Shown one piece after another: positions 1 through 6,121 of a DNA stretch of 7,900 nt. This DNA is from an uncultured Coriobacteriaceae bacterium. GTDB taxonomy: Bacteria; Actinomycetota; Coriobacteriia; Coriobacteriales; Eggerthellaceae. The stretch lies in assembly GCA_902767025.1 (NCBI GenBank), contig CACXFZ010000149.1, positions 1-7,900 of the forward strand, in the 5' to 3' direction. The notes beneath the pieces are model-generated. The model was given only the letters and a program-made list of their open reading frames with translations. It made no database searches and was not told the origin of the DNA. The translations under genes and the position numbers were made by a program. Position 1 is the stretch's first letter. Every line of letters begins with the position of its first letter.

Positions 1-274
1 CGGCTTCCACTGCGGGCTCTGGCGTTCCCTCGTCAGGCTCGCCCTCGGCTTCTGCCTCTTCCTCGGCAGGTTCGCTTTCGACTTCGCCCTCGTCCTGGGT
101 TTCGGCCTCTTCCTCGACCTGTCCGTTCTCGGTGTCTGCCTCGTCTTGGGCGCACGCCTCTTGCGCAGACGTTGCCTCGTCTGCGACAGGCTCCTCCAAG
201 CGATGCCCGCAATAACCGCAGTACACGCTGTCGGGGGACACGATGGGCAACCCGCATGCCGGGCAGCAGTCCAT
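1..274 (-). CDS. Zinc-ribbon protein with acidic linker, C-terminus cut by window edge
   Basis: Reading the minus strand from the ATG at 274 gives an open frame of 91 codons to the window edge. It opens with MDCCPACGLPIV and a second knuckle YCGYCGHRL, so C4/C7 and C19/C22 form a double-CxxC zinc ribbon. From about residue 27 the protein becomes very Glu/Asp-rich (repeats such as EEEAE and EGEPDEG), a disordered acidic linker. Proteins of this build often continue into membrane or forkhead-associated-type domains, but that part is outside the window. A good ribosome binding site, AAGAGAGG, sits 5 nt before the ATG, which supports this start. It is divergent from the DUF4282-like gene, which also carries a zinc ribbon. 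Function unknown; the zinc ribbon may bind protein or nucleic acid (inference). Confidence 0.75.
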   Translation of the reverse strand, partial: MDCCPACGLPIVSPDSVYCGYCGHRLEEPVADEATSAQEACAQDEADTENGQVEEEAETQDEGEVESEPAEEEAEAEGEPDEGTPEPAVEA

Positions 275-317
275 GATGGCCTCTCTTCATCGGGGATAGG
301 GCGTGCAATCAGGCTGC

Positions 318-346
318 ATGATAGCAAATACCGCGCGCGCAATGAA
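318..346 (-). promoter_or_regulatory. Candidate extended -10 promoter for the left-edge zinc-ribbon gene
   Basis: On the minus strand a TATCAT box (318-323) is directly preceded by TGC, giving an extended -10 (TGCTATCAT). A weak -35-like TTCATT (341-346) lies exactly 17 nt upstream. Transcription would start near 311, leaving a leader of about 37 nt with the AAGAGAGG ribosome binding site. It falls in an AT-richer patch of an otherwise GC-rich intergenic region. The rest of the 207-bp gap holds two small hairpins (353-365 and 370-381). I found no convincing promoter for the plus-strand gene there; a TATGCT box at 426-431 lacks a -35. Confidence 0.45.
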
Positions 347-481
347 GCAGCGTGCGGCATCCGCAGCCGCTGGGCGGCCAGGCGGGGCGAAAACGTGCGA
401 AAGGGGCGGCAAGCCGGGGTGCGCCTATGCTAATCTTGACGCAGTGTTTTTCATGCGAGCGAACGTAAAGGAGCGTTAGCT

Positions 482-1177
482 ATGGGTTATAGGTACCTGC
501 CGTCTGCAGCAACGACGATGTTGGTGCTGATGACGATAGGCGCGATTGCCGTCATCGTGCTCTCGATTCTGGGCTATCGCATGTTCCTGGGCAAATCTGC
601 GGCGCACAACCGGGAAAACGCCTGGGGCAAATTCTTCAACTTCGACCATCTGTACCTGGACAAGATCCTGAAGACGTTCTTCCTCATCGGCACGGTGATC
701 AACGTCGTCTGCGCGGTGCTCACGCCGTTGTTCATGGCTGCTGCAGAAGGTGGGACCGGGTTCTTCCTGGGCGTGTTTGTGGCCATCATCCTCTTCTGCA
801 TCTTCGAGCTGGGCCTGCGCCTGGGCTACGAGTACCTGCTGATGTTCGTGCGCATGTCGGTCGACGTGCGCCATCTGCGCCGTTCCGTGGTCGGCGCGGA
901 ATCGGAGCTGAACGAAACGGTGGACGAGTCGCTGTTCCATGCCCTGGTCCACAGCCGTCCGTCGTTCTCTCCCGAACAGGCCGGTGCCGACGGTGCCGCC
1001 AGCGCCGTCTCGGCGGCCCCCGTCGCGGCTGCGGCTCCTGCGGCCGAAACGTCCGCAGCACCTGCCGCAACGCCCGCTGCCCCGGCTGCGGATACGGGCG
1101 CATGGGTGTGCCCGTCGTGCGGCACGCAGAATGCGCTGGGCAAGTTCTGCGGCAAATGCGGCACGCCGCGGGCGTAA
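482..1177 (+). CDS. DUF4282-like membrane protein with C-terminal zinc ribbon
   Basis: A 231-residue protein starting at an ATG with AAAGGAG 8 nt upstream. Three hydrophobic segments are visible, at roughly residues 12-34, 65-87 and 93-112. The stretch from FFNFDHLYLDKIL to EYLLMFVRMSVDVRHLR resembles DUF4282 membrane domains: a phenylalanine-rich lead-in, two helices, then a charged amphipathic end. An Ala/Pro-rich flexible linker (about 160-205) connects to a zinc ribbon with C210/C213 and C223/C226 (WVCPSCG, FCGKCG). The first helix lies outside the usual two-helix DUF4282 core. The role is unknown. The ribbon is probably cytoplasmic and tethered by the linker (inference). It is followed after 28 nt by the HdeD-like gene, so the two are likely co-transcribed. 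The family call rests on pattern recognition and was not searched. Confidence 0.8.
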   Translation: MGYRYLPSAATTMLVLMTIGAIAVIVLSILGYRMFLGKSAAHNRENAWGKFFNFDHLYLDKILKTFFLIGTVINVVCAVLTPLFMAAAEGGTGFFLGVFVAIILFCIFELGLRLGYEYLLMFVRMSVDVRHLRRSVVGAESELNETVDESLFHALVHSRPSFSPEQAGADGAASAVSAAPVAAAAPAAETSAAPAATPAAPAADTGAWVCPSCGTQNALGKFCGKCGTPRA

Positions 1178-1205
1178 CATCAAAAAGCGAACGCAAGGAG
1201 GAATC

Positions 1206-1742
1206 ATGCGCGTACTGACGATAATCATGGGAGTTCTGCTCGCGATAGCCGGCGTGTTCTGCATCTTCGCCCCGGTGGAGACGTACCTGTCGCTGGGGTG
1301 GCTGATCGGCGCGTTGATGCTTCTCGACGGCATCGGCGGCGCGGTCACCTGGCATGCGCGCCACAAGGAAGGTCTGGCGGACGGATGGGCGCTCGCTTCG
1401 GCCATCTTGAGCATCGTGCTCGGCGCGGCGATGCTGTTCAGCATGACGTTTCGGCTTTCGGTCGACGTGTTCCTGGCCTACGTGATCGCGGCCTGGATGA
1501 TCGGCCTGGGAGGCCTGCGTTGCGCGTCGGCCTACCGGCTGCGCCAAGCTGCCAGCGCCGGGGTTGCGGGCATCGACGGGTCCTCGTGGGGCTTCATCCT
1601 GCTGGGCGGCATCGCCATGCTGCTGCTGGGCGTGCTGTCGATCGTCAACCCCGCAGTGACGATGGCAAGCGTCGGAATCATGATCGGCATCGCCGTGCTG
1701 GCAAGCGGCGTCAGCCTGGTGACGCTGGGAATGTCGCGCTAG
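1206..1742 (+). CDS. HdeD/DUF308-family six-helix membrane protein
   Basis: A 178-residue, almost entirely hydrophobic protein with about six membrane helices arranged as three hairpin repeats, separated by short charged loops (HARHKEG, YRLRQAAS). Motifs such as GVLLAIAGVFCIFAP, LLDGIGG and ILLGGIAMLLLGVLSIVNP are typical of DUF308/HdeD proteins. E. coli HdeD is linked to acid resistance at high cell density; in actinobacteria the role is mostly unassigned. The ATG at 1206 is preceded by a strong AAGGAGG with 4-nt spacing. A longer open frame extends upstream, but it only overlaps the previous gene in another frame and looks like a shadow. It lies 28 nt after the DUF4282-like gene, probably in the same transcript. 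Its TAG stop overlaps the stop of the convergent hydrolase gene. Confidence 0.85.
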   Translation: MRVLTIIMGVLLAIAGVFCIFAPVETYLSLGWLIGALMLLDGIGGAVTWHARHKEGLADGWALASAILSIVLGAAMLFSMTFRLSVDVFLAYVIAAWMIGLGGLRCASAYRLRQAASAGVAGIDGSSWGFILLGGIAMLLLGVLSIVNPAVTMASVGIMIGIAVLASGVSLVTLGMSR

Positions 1743-2539
1743 CCGAACACTTCCTGGTAGATGCAATCGGCGATGGCGCGATGGCCGTCGTCGTTGGGAT
1801 GCAGCTGGTCGGGGAACCATTCGGGATGGTCTTCGGTGAGCGCGTACAGGTCCACGAAGTGCGCGTCTTCCTCCTCGGCCACCTGGGCGACGACGGCGCG
1901 CATGTCAACGCCGATGGCATCGACGTTGAACCCGTACGCTTCCAGCCCGGGCTCGTAGAACACGCACGGCGGCACCATCAGCACGATGTCCGTGGTGCCC
2001 TGCGCGCCTTTCATCTCGCGCACGAGCGCGCGCAGCTGCTCGCGATGGCGCTCGGGGGTCCAGATGGCGGTGTGGGCGTCGTTGGTCCCCAGCATGATGA
2101 TGGCCATGTCGGCGTCCAGTTCCTTGGCCCGCTCGATGTTGCCGGTCGAGCGGTACGGAAACGACCCCTCGTCGAGCAGCATGGAGCCGGACACGCCCAG
2201 GTTGACGACCTCCCATCCATCGCCCAGGCGCTCGTCGAGCAGGCTGGGCCACGAGTCGCGTTCGGGGAAGGCCAGCCCGAACCCGTAGGTGATGCTGTCG
2301 CCCAGGCAGACGATCGTGCGCACCTTGTCGGTGGGGGCATCGGCGGCATCGCCCGCCGAAGAAGCGGACAAAACGGCGCTCGATGCGGCAGCGGCGGAGC
2401 TTTCTTCATCGGCGCTGTCGGCTGCAGATGCGGGGTTTTGCGCGGGCTGTTCGGGGGCGCACGAGGCCATGGCTCCTCCTAGGGCAAGGGCAAGCAGTGC
2501 ACAGGCGACCATGCACCAGATGGCTCGCATCGTGTTCAT
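1739..2539 (-). CDS. SGNH/GDSL-family hydrolase, predicted lipoprotein
   Basis: A 266-residue protein if begun at the ATG at 2539. The N-terminus is MNTMRAIWCMVACALLALAL followed by a lipobox-like AMASC (C27), so it is probably a lipid-anchored exported protein. An Ala/Ser/Asp-rich tether runs to about residue 70. The SGNH blocks are all present: VCLGDSITYG with nucleophile S82, NLGVSGS (G118), MLGTNDAH (N153) and DQLHPNDDGH with D244 and H247. This makes it a likely esterase, lipase or carbohydrate deacetylase outside the membrane; the substrate cannot be told. The open frame reaches back to 2608, but that extension lacks signal-peptide character and overlaps the divergent gene's start. No Shine-Dalgarno is visible. 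A consensus TATAAT 7 nt upstream suggests leaderless transcription. M4 (2530) is an alternative start. Confidence 0.88.
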   Translation of the reverse strand: MNTMRAIWCMVACALLALALGGAMASCAPEQPAQNPASAADSADEESSAAAASSAVLSASSAGDAADAPTDKVRTIVCLGDSITYGFGLAFPERDSWPSLLDERLGDGWEVVNLGVSGSMLLDEGSFPYRSTGNIERAKELDADMAIIMLGTNDAHTAIWTPERHREQLRALVREMKGAQGTTDIVLMVPPCVFYEPGLEAYGFNVDAIGVDMRAVVAQVAEEEDAHFVDLYALTEDHPEWFPDQLHPNDDGHRAIADCIYQEVFG

Positions 2540-2546
2540 GCATACC

Positions 2547-2552
2547 ATTATA
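2547..2552 (-). promoter_or_regulatory. Consensus -10 box for the SGNH hydrolase gene, likely leaderless
   Basis: A perfect TATAAT on the minus strand ends 7 nt before the ATG at 2539, so the expected transcription start falls at or within a base or two of the start codon. No recognisable -35 lies 17 nt upstream (GCTCCG) and no ribosome binding site precedes the ATG. Such perfect AT hexamers are rare in this GC-rich DNA, which supports a real promoter. Confidence 0.6.
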
Positions 2553-2591
2553 CGTTGCGGAATGCGTCGCGGAGCAGCATGGCGGGCCGTT

Positions 2592-2600
2592 TGATACCAT
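2592..2600 (+). promoter_or_regulatory. Extended -10 box for the alkyltransferase gene, likely leaderless
   Basis: TGATACCAT matches the TGn-plus-hexamer form (hexamer TACCAT at 2595-2600) and ends 6 nt before the ATG at 2607. No Shine-Dalgarno sequence precedes that ATG, so the mRNA may start at the initiation codon. Its -35 zone would overlap that of the divergent hydrolase promoter. Confidence 0.4.
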
Positions 2601-2606
2601 GGCACC

Positions 2607-2978
2607 ATGGGAGAGTTCGCCGACAGCGTCTTCGCCGCAGTGCAGCAGATACCGCGTGGGTATGTGAGTACCTACGGAGACATCGCCCGTGCCATCGGTC
2701 ATCCGCGGTCTGCCCGTTACGTGGGCTATGCGCTGCGCACCAACCCGTCGCCGGGAGATGCCATACCCTGCCATCGCGTGGTGTTCAAGGACGGCTCCAT
2801 CTGCGACAACTTCGCGTTCGGCGGCCCGGCCGTGCAGCGCCGGATGCTCGAGGGCGAAGGCGTGCCCTTTGCCGACGAGATGCATGTGGACATCGAGCAC
2901 TGCCATTGGACGTTCGCGCCCCGGGGAGCGTACGGCCCGGCGGACATCGACTGGCGCGCCGAGCTCGGCGAGGATTAG
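2607..2978 (+). CDS. Short MGMT/Ogt-type O6-alkylguanine-DNA alkyltransferase domain protein
   Basis: A 123-residue protein consisting only of the DNA-binding/active-site domain of the MGMT family. Seen in order: VSTYGDIARAIG (Y23), SARYVGYALRTNP with the arginine-finger position R37, the active-site motif IPCHRVV with C55, and a short tail ending near WTFAPRGAYGP. In MGMT/Ogt the Cys accepts alkyl groups from O6-alkylguanine irreversibly. Alkyltransferase-like (ATL/YbaZ) proteins have the same short length but usually Trp in place of Cys, and only flag damage to nucleotide excision repair. Here the Cys is kept, so direct repair is possible, although the usual N-terminal domain is absent. Start chosen because the first motif begins about 20 residues in; no Shine-Dalgarno is seen. 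It is followed after about 34 nt by the MBL gene, probably in one transcript. Confidence 0.88.
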   Translation: MGEFADSVFAAVQQIPRGYVSTYGDIARAIGHPRSARYVGYALRTNPSPGDAIPCHRVVFKDGSICDNFAFGGPAVQRRMLEGEGVPFADEMHVDIEHCHWTFAPRGAYGPADIDWRAELGED

Positions 2979-3012
2979 GGAGAAGGGCACAGGCAGGTCA
3001 GCTGTGGGCGAG

Positions 3013-4356
3013 ATGCGCGGGATATCCAGGTTCGCATGGTACGTGCTTGCCTTGCTCGCGCTTGCCTGCATATGCACAGTGCTGCCGGCAGGATGCAAGG
3101 CGAACATGTCCGGCGGGCATCAAAGTGCATCTTCTGCCGCCTCTGCATCGTCTGCGTCGGGCAGCGCCTCCACGTCGTCGGACGTCGCAGGCGAAGGAGA
3201 ACCGTCGTCGAGTCAGGTGCTGTCGTCGGCCGCCGCGTCAGAGGGTTTTGCGGGGGAGGGTGCGGTGCTCGAGGTCCGCTTCCTCGACGTGGGCCAGGGC
3301 GATTGCGCGCTGGTGTCGTGCGGTGGCCACCATGCGCTCATCGACGGCGGGCCCGCCCAGGAATCGGACAAGGTGTTCACGGTGCTGCGCAACCTGGGGG
3401 TGGCCTCGCTCGACTTCGTCGTGGCCACGCATGCCGACGCCGACCACATCGGCGGCATCCCCGCTGCGCTGCGCCAGGCGCCGACTGCCACCTGCTACAG
3501 CCCCGTGCTGGAAGACCAGACCGAGACCTTCGCCACGATGAAGCGCTACGTGGAGCAAGGCGGCGGCACGTTGGTGGTGCCCGTGATTCCGACGGAGCTC
3601 GATCTGGGCGGTGCCCGGTTGCGCATCATCGGCCCGACCGCTCCGTTCGACAACGACAACGACAACTCGCTGGTCTGCCGCCTGGAGTTCGGTGCGACCT
3701 CGCTGCTGTTCATGGGCGACGCCGAGTCGTCCGCCGAGCAGGCCCTGATCGCGTCGGGTGCGGATCTGCATGCCGATGTGCTGAAAGTGGGCCATCATGG
3801 GTCGGCCAACTCCACCAGCCCCGCGCTGGTGCGCGCCGTCCAGCCTGCGTCGGCGGTGATCTCGGTGGGTGCCGACAACGGCTACGGCCATCCGGCCGCG
3901 CGGGTGCTCCAGACGCTGCAGGATGCGTCGGCGGTGGTGTACCGCACCGACCAGATGGGAGACGTGGTCGCGGTCTCCGACGGCCAGCGCTTCCTGTTCA
4001 GCACGGGAGCGCGGCGCGCCACGCAGCAGCACCCGGCCGATGCATCCGGTGACGCGGCATCCGAAGGTGGGGCAGCCGAAGGCACGGCGGCCGAGGGAGA
4101 TGCGGCTGCTGCCGGCACTTCCGAAGAGGCGGCCGAGGCGGCAGCGCAGGGATACAAGTACACGAGCATGAAGCAGTTCGTGGACGCGCTTCCTGAAGGC
4201 ACCGCCTTCATCGGGAACACGCGCACGAAGAAGTTCCACTCACTCGACTGCCCATCGGTCAAGGCGATGAAGGGCAAGAACGCGACTGCACTGGCAAGCG
4301 TCGAGCAAGCCCACGAGCTGGGATACACCCCGTGCGGCACCTGCAACCCCGGATAG
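3013..4356 (+). CDS. Exported ComEC-type metallo-beta-lactamase-fold protein with Ada-like zinc-binding tail
   Basis: A 447-residue protein. The N-terminus MRGISRFAWYVLALLALA is a signal sequence, with LPAGC (C28) as a possible, atypical lipobox. A Ser/Ala-rich tether follows (about 37-80). The MBL domain (about 85-335) shows FLDVGQGDCALV, LIDGGP, the metal motif ATHADADHIGG (H140, D142, D144, H145), FMGDAE and VGHHGSANS (H261, H262). This is the pattern of the ComEC/Rec2 C-terminal domain, thought to cut DNA during uptake. After an Ala/Glu/Gly linker (about 343-379) comes a domain reading FIGNTRTKKFHSLDC...TPCGTC, with candidate zinc ligands H409 or C413 and C441/C444. Similar modules occur on extracellular nucleases and resemble the Ada metal-binding fold. 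It probably acts outside the membrane on DNA or another phosphate substrate (inference). An in-frame GTG at 3004, with AGGCAGG 6 nt before it, is an alternative start; the open frame further upstream overlaps the alkyltransferase gene. Confidence 0.85.
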   Translation: MRGISRFAWYVLALLALACICTVLPAGCKANMSGGHQSASSAASASSASGSASTSSDVAGEGEPSSSQVLSSAAASEGFAGEGAVLEVRFLDVGQGDCALVSCGGHHALIDGGPAQESDKVFTVLRNLGVASLDFVVATHADADHIGGIPAALRQAPTATCYSPVLEDQTETFATMKRYVEQGGGTLVVPVIPTELDLGGARLRIIGPTAPFDNDNDNSLVCRLEFGATSLLFMGDAESSAEQALIASGADLHADVLKVGHHGSANSTSPALVRAVQPASAVISVGADNGYGHPAARVLQTLQDASAVVYRTDQMGDVVAVSDGQRFLFSTGARRATQQHPADASGDAASEGGAAEGTAAEGDAAAAGTSEEAAEAAAQGYKYTSMKQFVDALPEGTAFIGNTRTKKFHSLDCPSVKAMKGKNATALASVEQAHELGYTPCGTCNPG

Positions 4357-4392
4357 CCCGCCGTCCCAGCCTGCGCGCGGCGCGCGATGGCG

Positions 4393-4398
4393 TAAGAT
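4393..4398 (+). promoter_or_regulatory. Candidate -10 box just before rsmI
   Basis: TAAGAT (4 of 6 to consensus) ends 7 nt before the rsmI ATG, and no Shine-Dalgarno is present in the AGGCACC spacer beyond a weak AGG. The arrangement matches the two boxes at 2547-2552 and 2592-2600. The -35 region (CTGCGC, 16 nt upstream) is poor. Only 49 nt separate rsmI from the MBL gene, so read-through is also possible. Confidence 0.35.
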
Positions 4399-4405
4399 AG
4401 GCACC

Positions 4406-5269
4406 ATGAGCGAAACCGCCGCAACACTGATCGTCTGCCCGACGCCGCTGGGAAACCTCGGCGACATGCCGCCGCGTGCGCTGCAGGCGCTGCAGCAGGC
4501 AGATTGCATCTGTTGCGAAGATACCCGCGTCACCGGCAAATTGCTTGCCGCCCTGGGCGTCGAGCGCAAGCGCTTGGAGCGTCTGGACGAGGCGGTGCTG
4601 GGCGAGCGGGCCGCGCGCATCGTCGAGCGCGCTGCGGCGGGGGAGCGCATCGTCTACTGCAGCGATGCGGGTATGCCGGGCGTGTCCGACCCCGGCCAGC
4701 GCCTGGTGGCGGCTGCGCGCGATGCGGGCGTGCCGGTGGAGGTGCTGCCTGGTCCCACGGCGGTGGCAACGGCCTACGTCGCAAGCGGGTTCACGTGTCC
4801 CCGGTTCTACTTCGGCGGGTTCTTCCCCCGCAAGCAGGCCGAGCGCGCCGCGGTCCTGGACGGGCTAGCCGCACTCGACGCCGTGCTGCTGTTCTACGAA
4901 AGCCCCCAGCGCGTGGCGTCCGCCCTGCAGGCGGTGGCGTCGCGCTTCCCGATGCGCCGCGTTGCCGTGTGCCGCGAGCTCACCAAGCTGCACGAGGAAG
5001 TGGTGGCAGGTCCTGCTCCGCAGGTGGCCGAGCAGTTCGAGCAGCGCGCCCGGGAGCATGCCATCAAGGGCGAGATCGTCGTCGTGGTCGACGCGCCTTC
5101 GCAGGAAGAGGCCGACGGGCTGGCACAGGATGCCTACGAGCAGGCTGCCCAGCGTGCCGACGGGCTGCGCGTCGAAGGACGGCTCACCGGCAAGCAGATG
5201 GTGCAGCAGCTGCAGCGCGAGTTCGGGATATCCCGCAACCAGGCGTACGAATTGGTCCATAGGGCATGA
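4406..5269 (+). CDS. rsmI: 16S rRNA (cytidine-1402-2'-O)-methyltransferase RsmI
   Basis: A 287-residue protein, the usual length for RsmI, a SAM-dependent enzyme of the tetrapyrrole-methylase fold that 2'-O-methylates C1402 in the ribosomal P site. Diagnostic motifs are all present: CPTPLGNLGDM (residues 11-21), ICCEDTR (35-41), YCSDAGMPGVSDPG (86-97 for the core), LPGPTAVATAYVASGF (from 114), FGGFFPRK, LLFYESPQRV (from 163) and CRELTKLHEEV (from 189). The C-terminal helix-rich tail ends in a helix-turn-helix-like LTGKQMVQQLQREFGISRNQ. The start gives the conventional N-terminus. Its TGA overlaps the next gene's ATG (ATGA), so the pair is translationally coupled. Nearby metG agrees with the rsmI-metG neighbourhood of many Gram-positive bacteria. 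Confident. Confidence 0.96.
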   Translation: MSETAATLIVCPTPLGNLGDMPPRALQALQQADCICCEDTRVTGKLLAALGVERKRLERLDEAVLGERAARIVERAAAGERIVYCSDAGMPGVSDPGQRLVAAARDAGVPVEVLPGPTAVATAYVASGFTCPRFYFGGFFPRKQAERAAVLDGLAALDAVLLFYESPQRVASALQAVASRFPMRRVAVCRELTKLHEEVVAGPAPQVAEQFEQRAREHAIKGEIVVVVDAPSQEEADGLAQDAYEQAAQRADGLRVEGRLTGKQMVQQLQREFGISRNQAYELVHRA

Positions 5270-5913
5270 GCGCGCGTCCCACGCCGAAACCATTCGCCGG
5301 CCAGCCGCGCCTGTTCGACTACGATGCGCTGAGCGCGCATGGCATGCACGTCGAAGGCCCCGACGAGGGCCTGCGCTTCGTCGCCGGGTTCGAGGTACGC
5401 TTCACCCGCAAGCGAGGGGTGCGCACGCTGCGCATCCGGGTGGTGCCGCCCGACGGCCATGTGGAGGCGACGCTGCCGTGGCACGTGCGCTTTGCCGACA
5501 TGGAGGACTTCATCCGCTCGAAGGCGTCGTGGATCGAGGAGCAGCAGCGTGCCCTGCAGGGGTCGCCGCAGGTGCTCGCCGAGCTTGCCGGGGAAGACGA
5601 GAAGAAGATGTGGCGCCAGGTGGTGGCGGCCACCGTGCCGGTGCTGGTGGAGCGCTACGCCCCGTTGATGGGCGTGCAGGTGGGCAAGCTTGCCTACCGC
5701 AACATGAAGAGCCGCTGGGGCAGCTGCCAGCCGAGCACCGGGCGCATCTGCATCAACACGCGGCTGGCCCTGTACCCGCCGGAGTGCCTGGAATACGTCG
5801 TGGTCCACGAGCTCGCCCACCTGCTCGAGCCCGGTCACGGCCCGCGCTTCAAGGCGATCATGGACACGTTCCTGCCCGACTGGCGCCACGCCCGCGACCT
5901 GCTGAAGGCGTAA
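5266..5913 (+). CDS. YgjP/DUF45-family zinc metalloprotease (COG1451)
   Basis: A 215-residue protein starting in the ATGA overlap with rsmI; a weak ATAGGG precedes it, so translation is probably coupled. The N-terminal half (about 40-110) has the beta-rich DUF45 lead-in with FTRKRGVRTLRIRV and ending in FIRSKASWIEEQQ. The C-terminal part shows YRNMKSRWGSCQPSTGRI, then INTRLALYPPECLEYVVVHE, and the zinc-binding HELAH at 181-185 with a third ligand H191 in EPGHGPRF. The YLPDW-like ending FLPDWRHARDLLK is typical. Known members are zincin-like proteins; substrates are largely unknown. Cytoplasmic, as no signal peptide is seen. No terminator is obvious directly after the stop; the first clear one is at 6122-6145. 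Confidence 0.92.
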   Translation: MSARPTPKPFAGQPRLFDYDALSAHGMHVEGPDEGLRFVAGFEVRFTRKRGVRTLRIRVVPPDGHVEATLPWHVRFADMEDFIRSKASWIEEQQRALQGSPQVLAELAGEDEKKMWRQVVAATVPVLVERYAPLMGVQVGKLAYRNMKSRWGSCQPSTGRICINTRLALYPPECLEYVVVHELAHLLEPGHGPRFKAIMDTFLPDWRHARDLLKA

Positions 5914-5978
5914 GGTGCCTCGTTTCGCGTCGGCGGATCAGCGTCGCGGCCCAGCAGCCTCATGGCGGCCTGCACACA

Positions 5979-6008
5979 TTCGCTTCATAAGTCCTGCACT
6001 TCTATAAA
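5979..6008 (+). promoter_or_regulatory. Possible promoter in the non-coding stretch upstream of the cell-wall hydrolase gene
   Basis: TATAAA (6003-6008, 5 of 6 to consensus) in an AT-rich patch, with a weak TTCGCT about 18 nt upstream. If used, transcription would begin near 6015 and pass the 6033-6072 stem before meeting the terminator at 6122-6145, giving an RNA of about 130 nt. The remainder of 5914-5978 shows nothing I can identify. Confidence 0.35.
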
Positions 6009-6032
6009 ACCCCTGGTCAGCACGGAGCGGAG

Positions 6033-6072
6033 CACCTGCGAACAGTCGGTCTCGCTTACGTGCGCGCAGGTG
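6033..6072 (+). other. 8-bp perfect stem in the non-coding leader region
   Basis: CACCTGCG (6033-6040) is exactly complementary to CGCAGGTG (6065-6072), closing a 24-nt loop. A possible outer pairing of CCCCT (6010-6014) with AGGGG (6088-6092) would enclose it. I do not recognise a known riboswitch, T-box or small RNA consensus. It may be part of a structured leader or a small RNA ending at the downstream terminator (inference). Confidence 0.35.
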
Positions 6073-6101
6073 GGGAAGCGGCCCGGGAGGGGGCGTTGGG
6101 G

Positions 6102-6107
6102 TATACT
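6102..6107 (+). promoter_or_regulatory. -10-like TATACT box 14 nt upstream of a terminator
   Basis: TATACT matches the consensus at 5 of 6 positions. No good -35 is seen 17 nt upstream (CGGCCC) and no TGn precedes it. A start near 6114 would give only about 30 nt of RNA before the end of the terminator at 6122-6145, so it could drive the hydrolase gene only by read-through. Confidence 0.35.
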
Positions 6108-6121
6108 ACATACTGCCGTTG

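Noticed and set aside
33..308. 91-codon minus-strand open frame at the left edge
   Set aside because: Arg/Gly-rich shadow; the frame starting at 274 has the zinc ribbon and a well-placed ribosome binding site.
476..1444. Long minus-strand open frame of 322 codons opposite the DUF4282-like and HdeD-like genes
   Set aside because: Arg/His-rich, low-complexity translation without domains; a shadow of GC-rich codon usage on the other strand.
1298..2482. 394-codon plus-strand open frame
   Set aside because: It spans two convergent genes with clear families (HdeD-like and SGNH), and its translation is Arg/Gly/His-rich with no motifs.
4039..4149. Repetitive GC-rich Ala/Glu/Gly codons in the MBL gene as a DNA repeat array
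   Set aside because: Imperfect and in frame; best explained as a low-complexity linker between two domains.
3238..4239. 333-codon minus-strand open frame under the MBL gene
   Set aside because: Antisense to strong MBL motifs; composition (Arg, His, Gly) is typical of a shadow frame.
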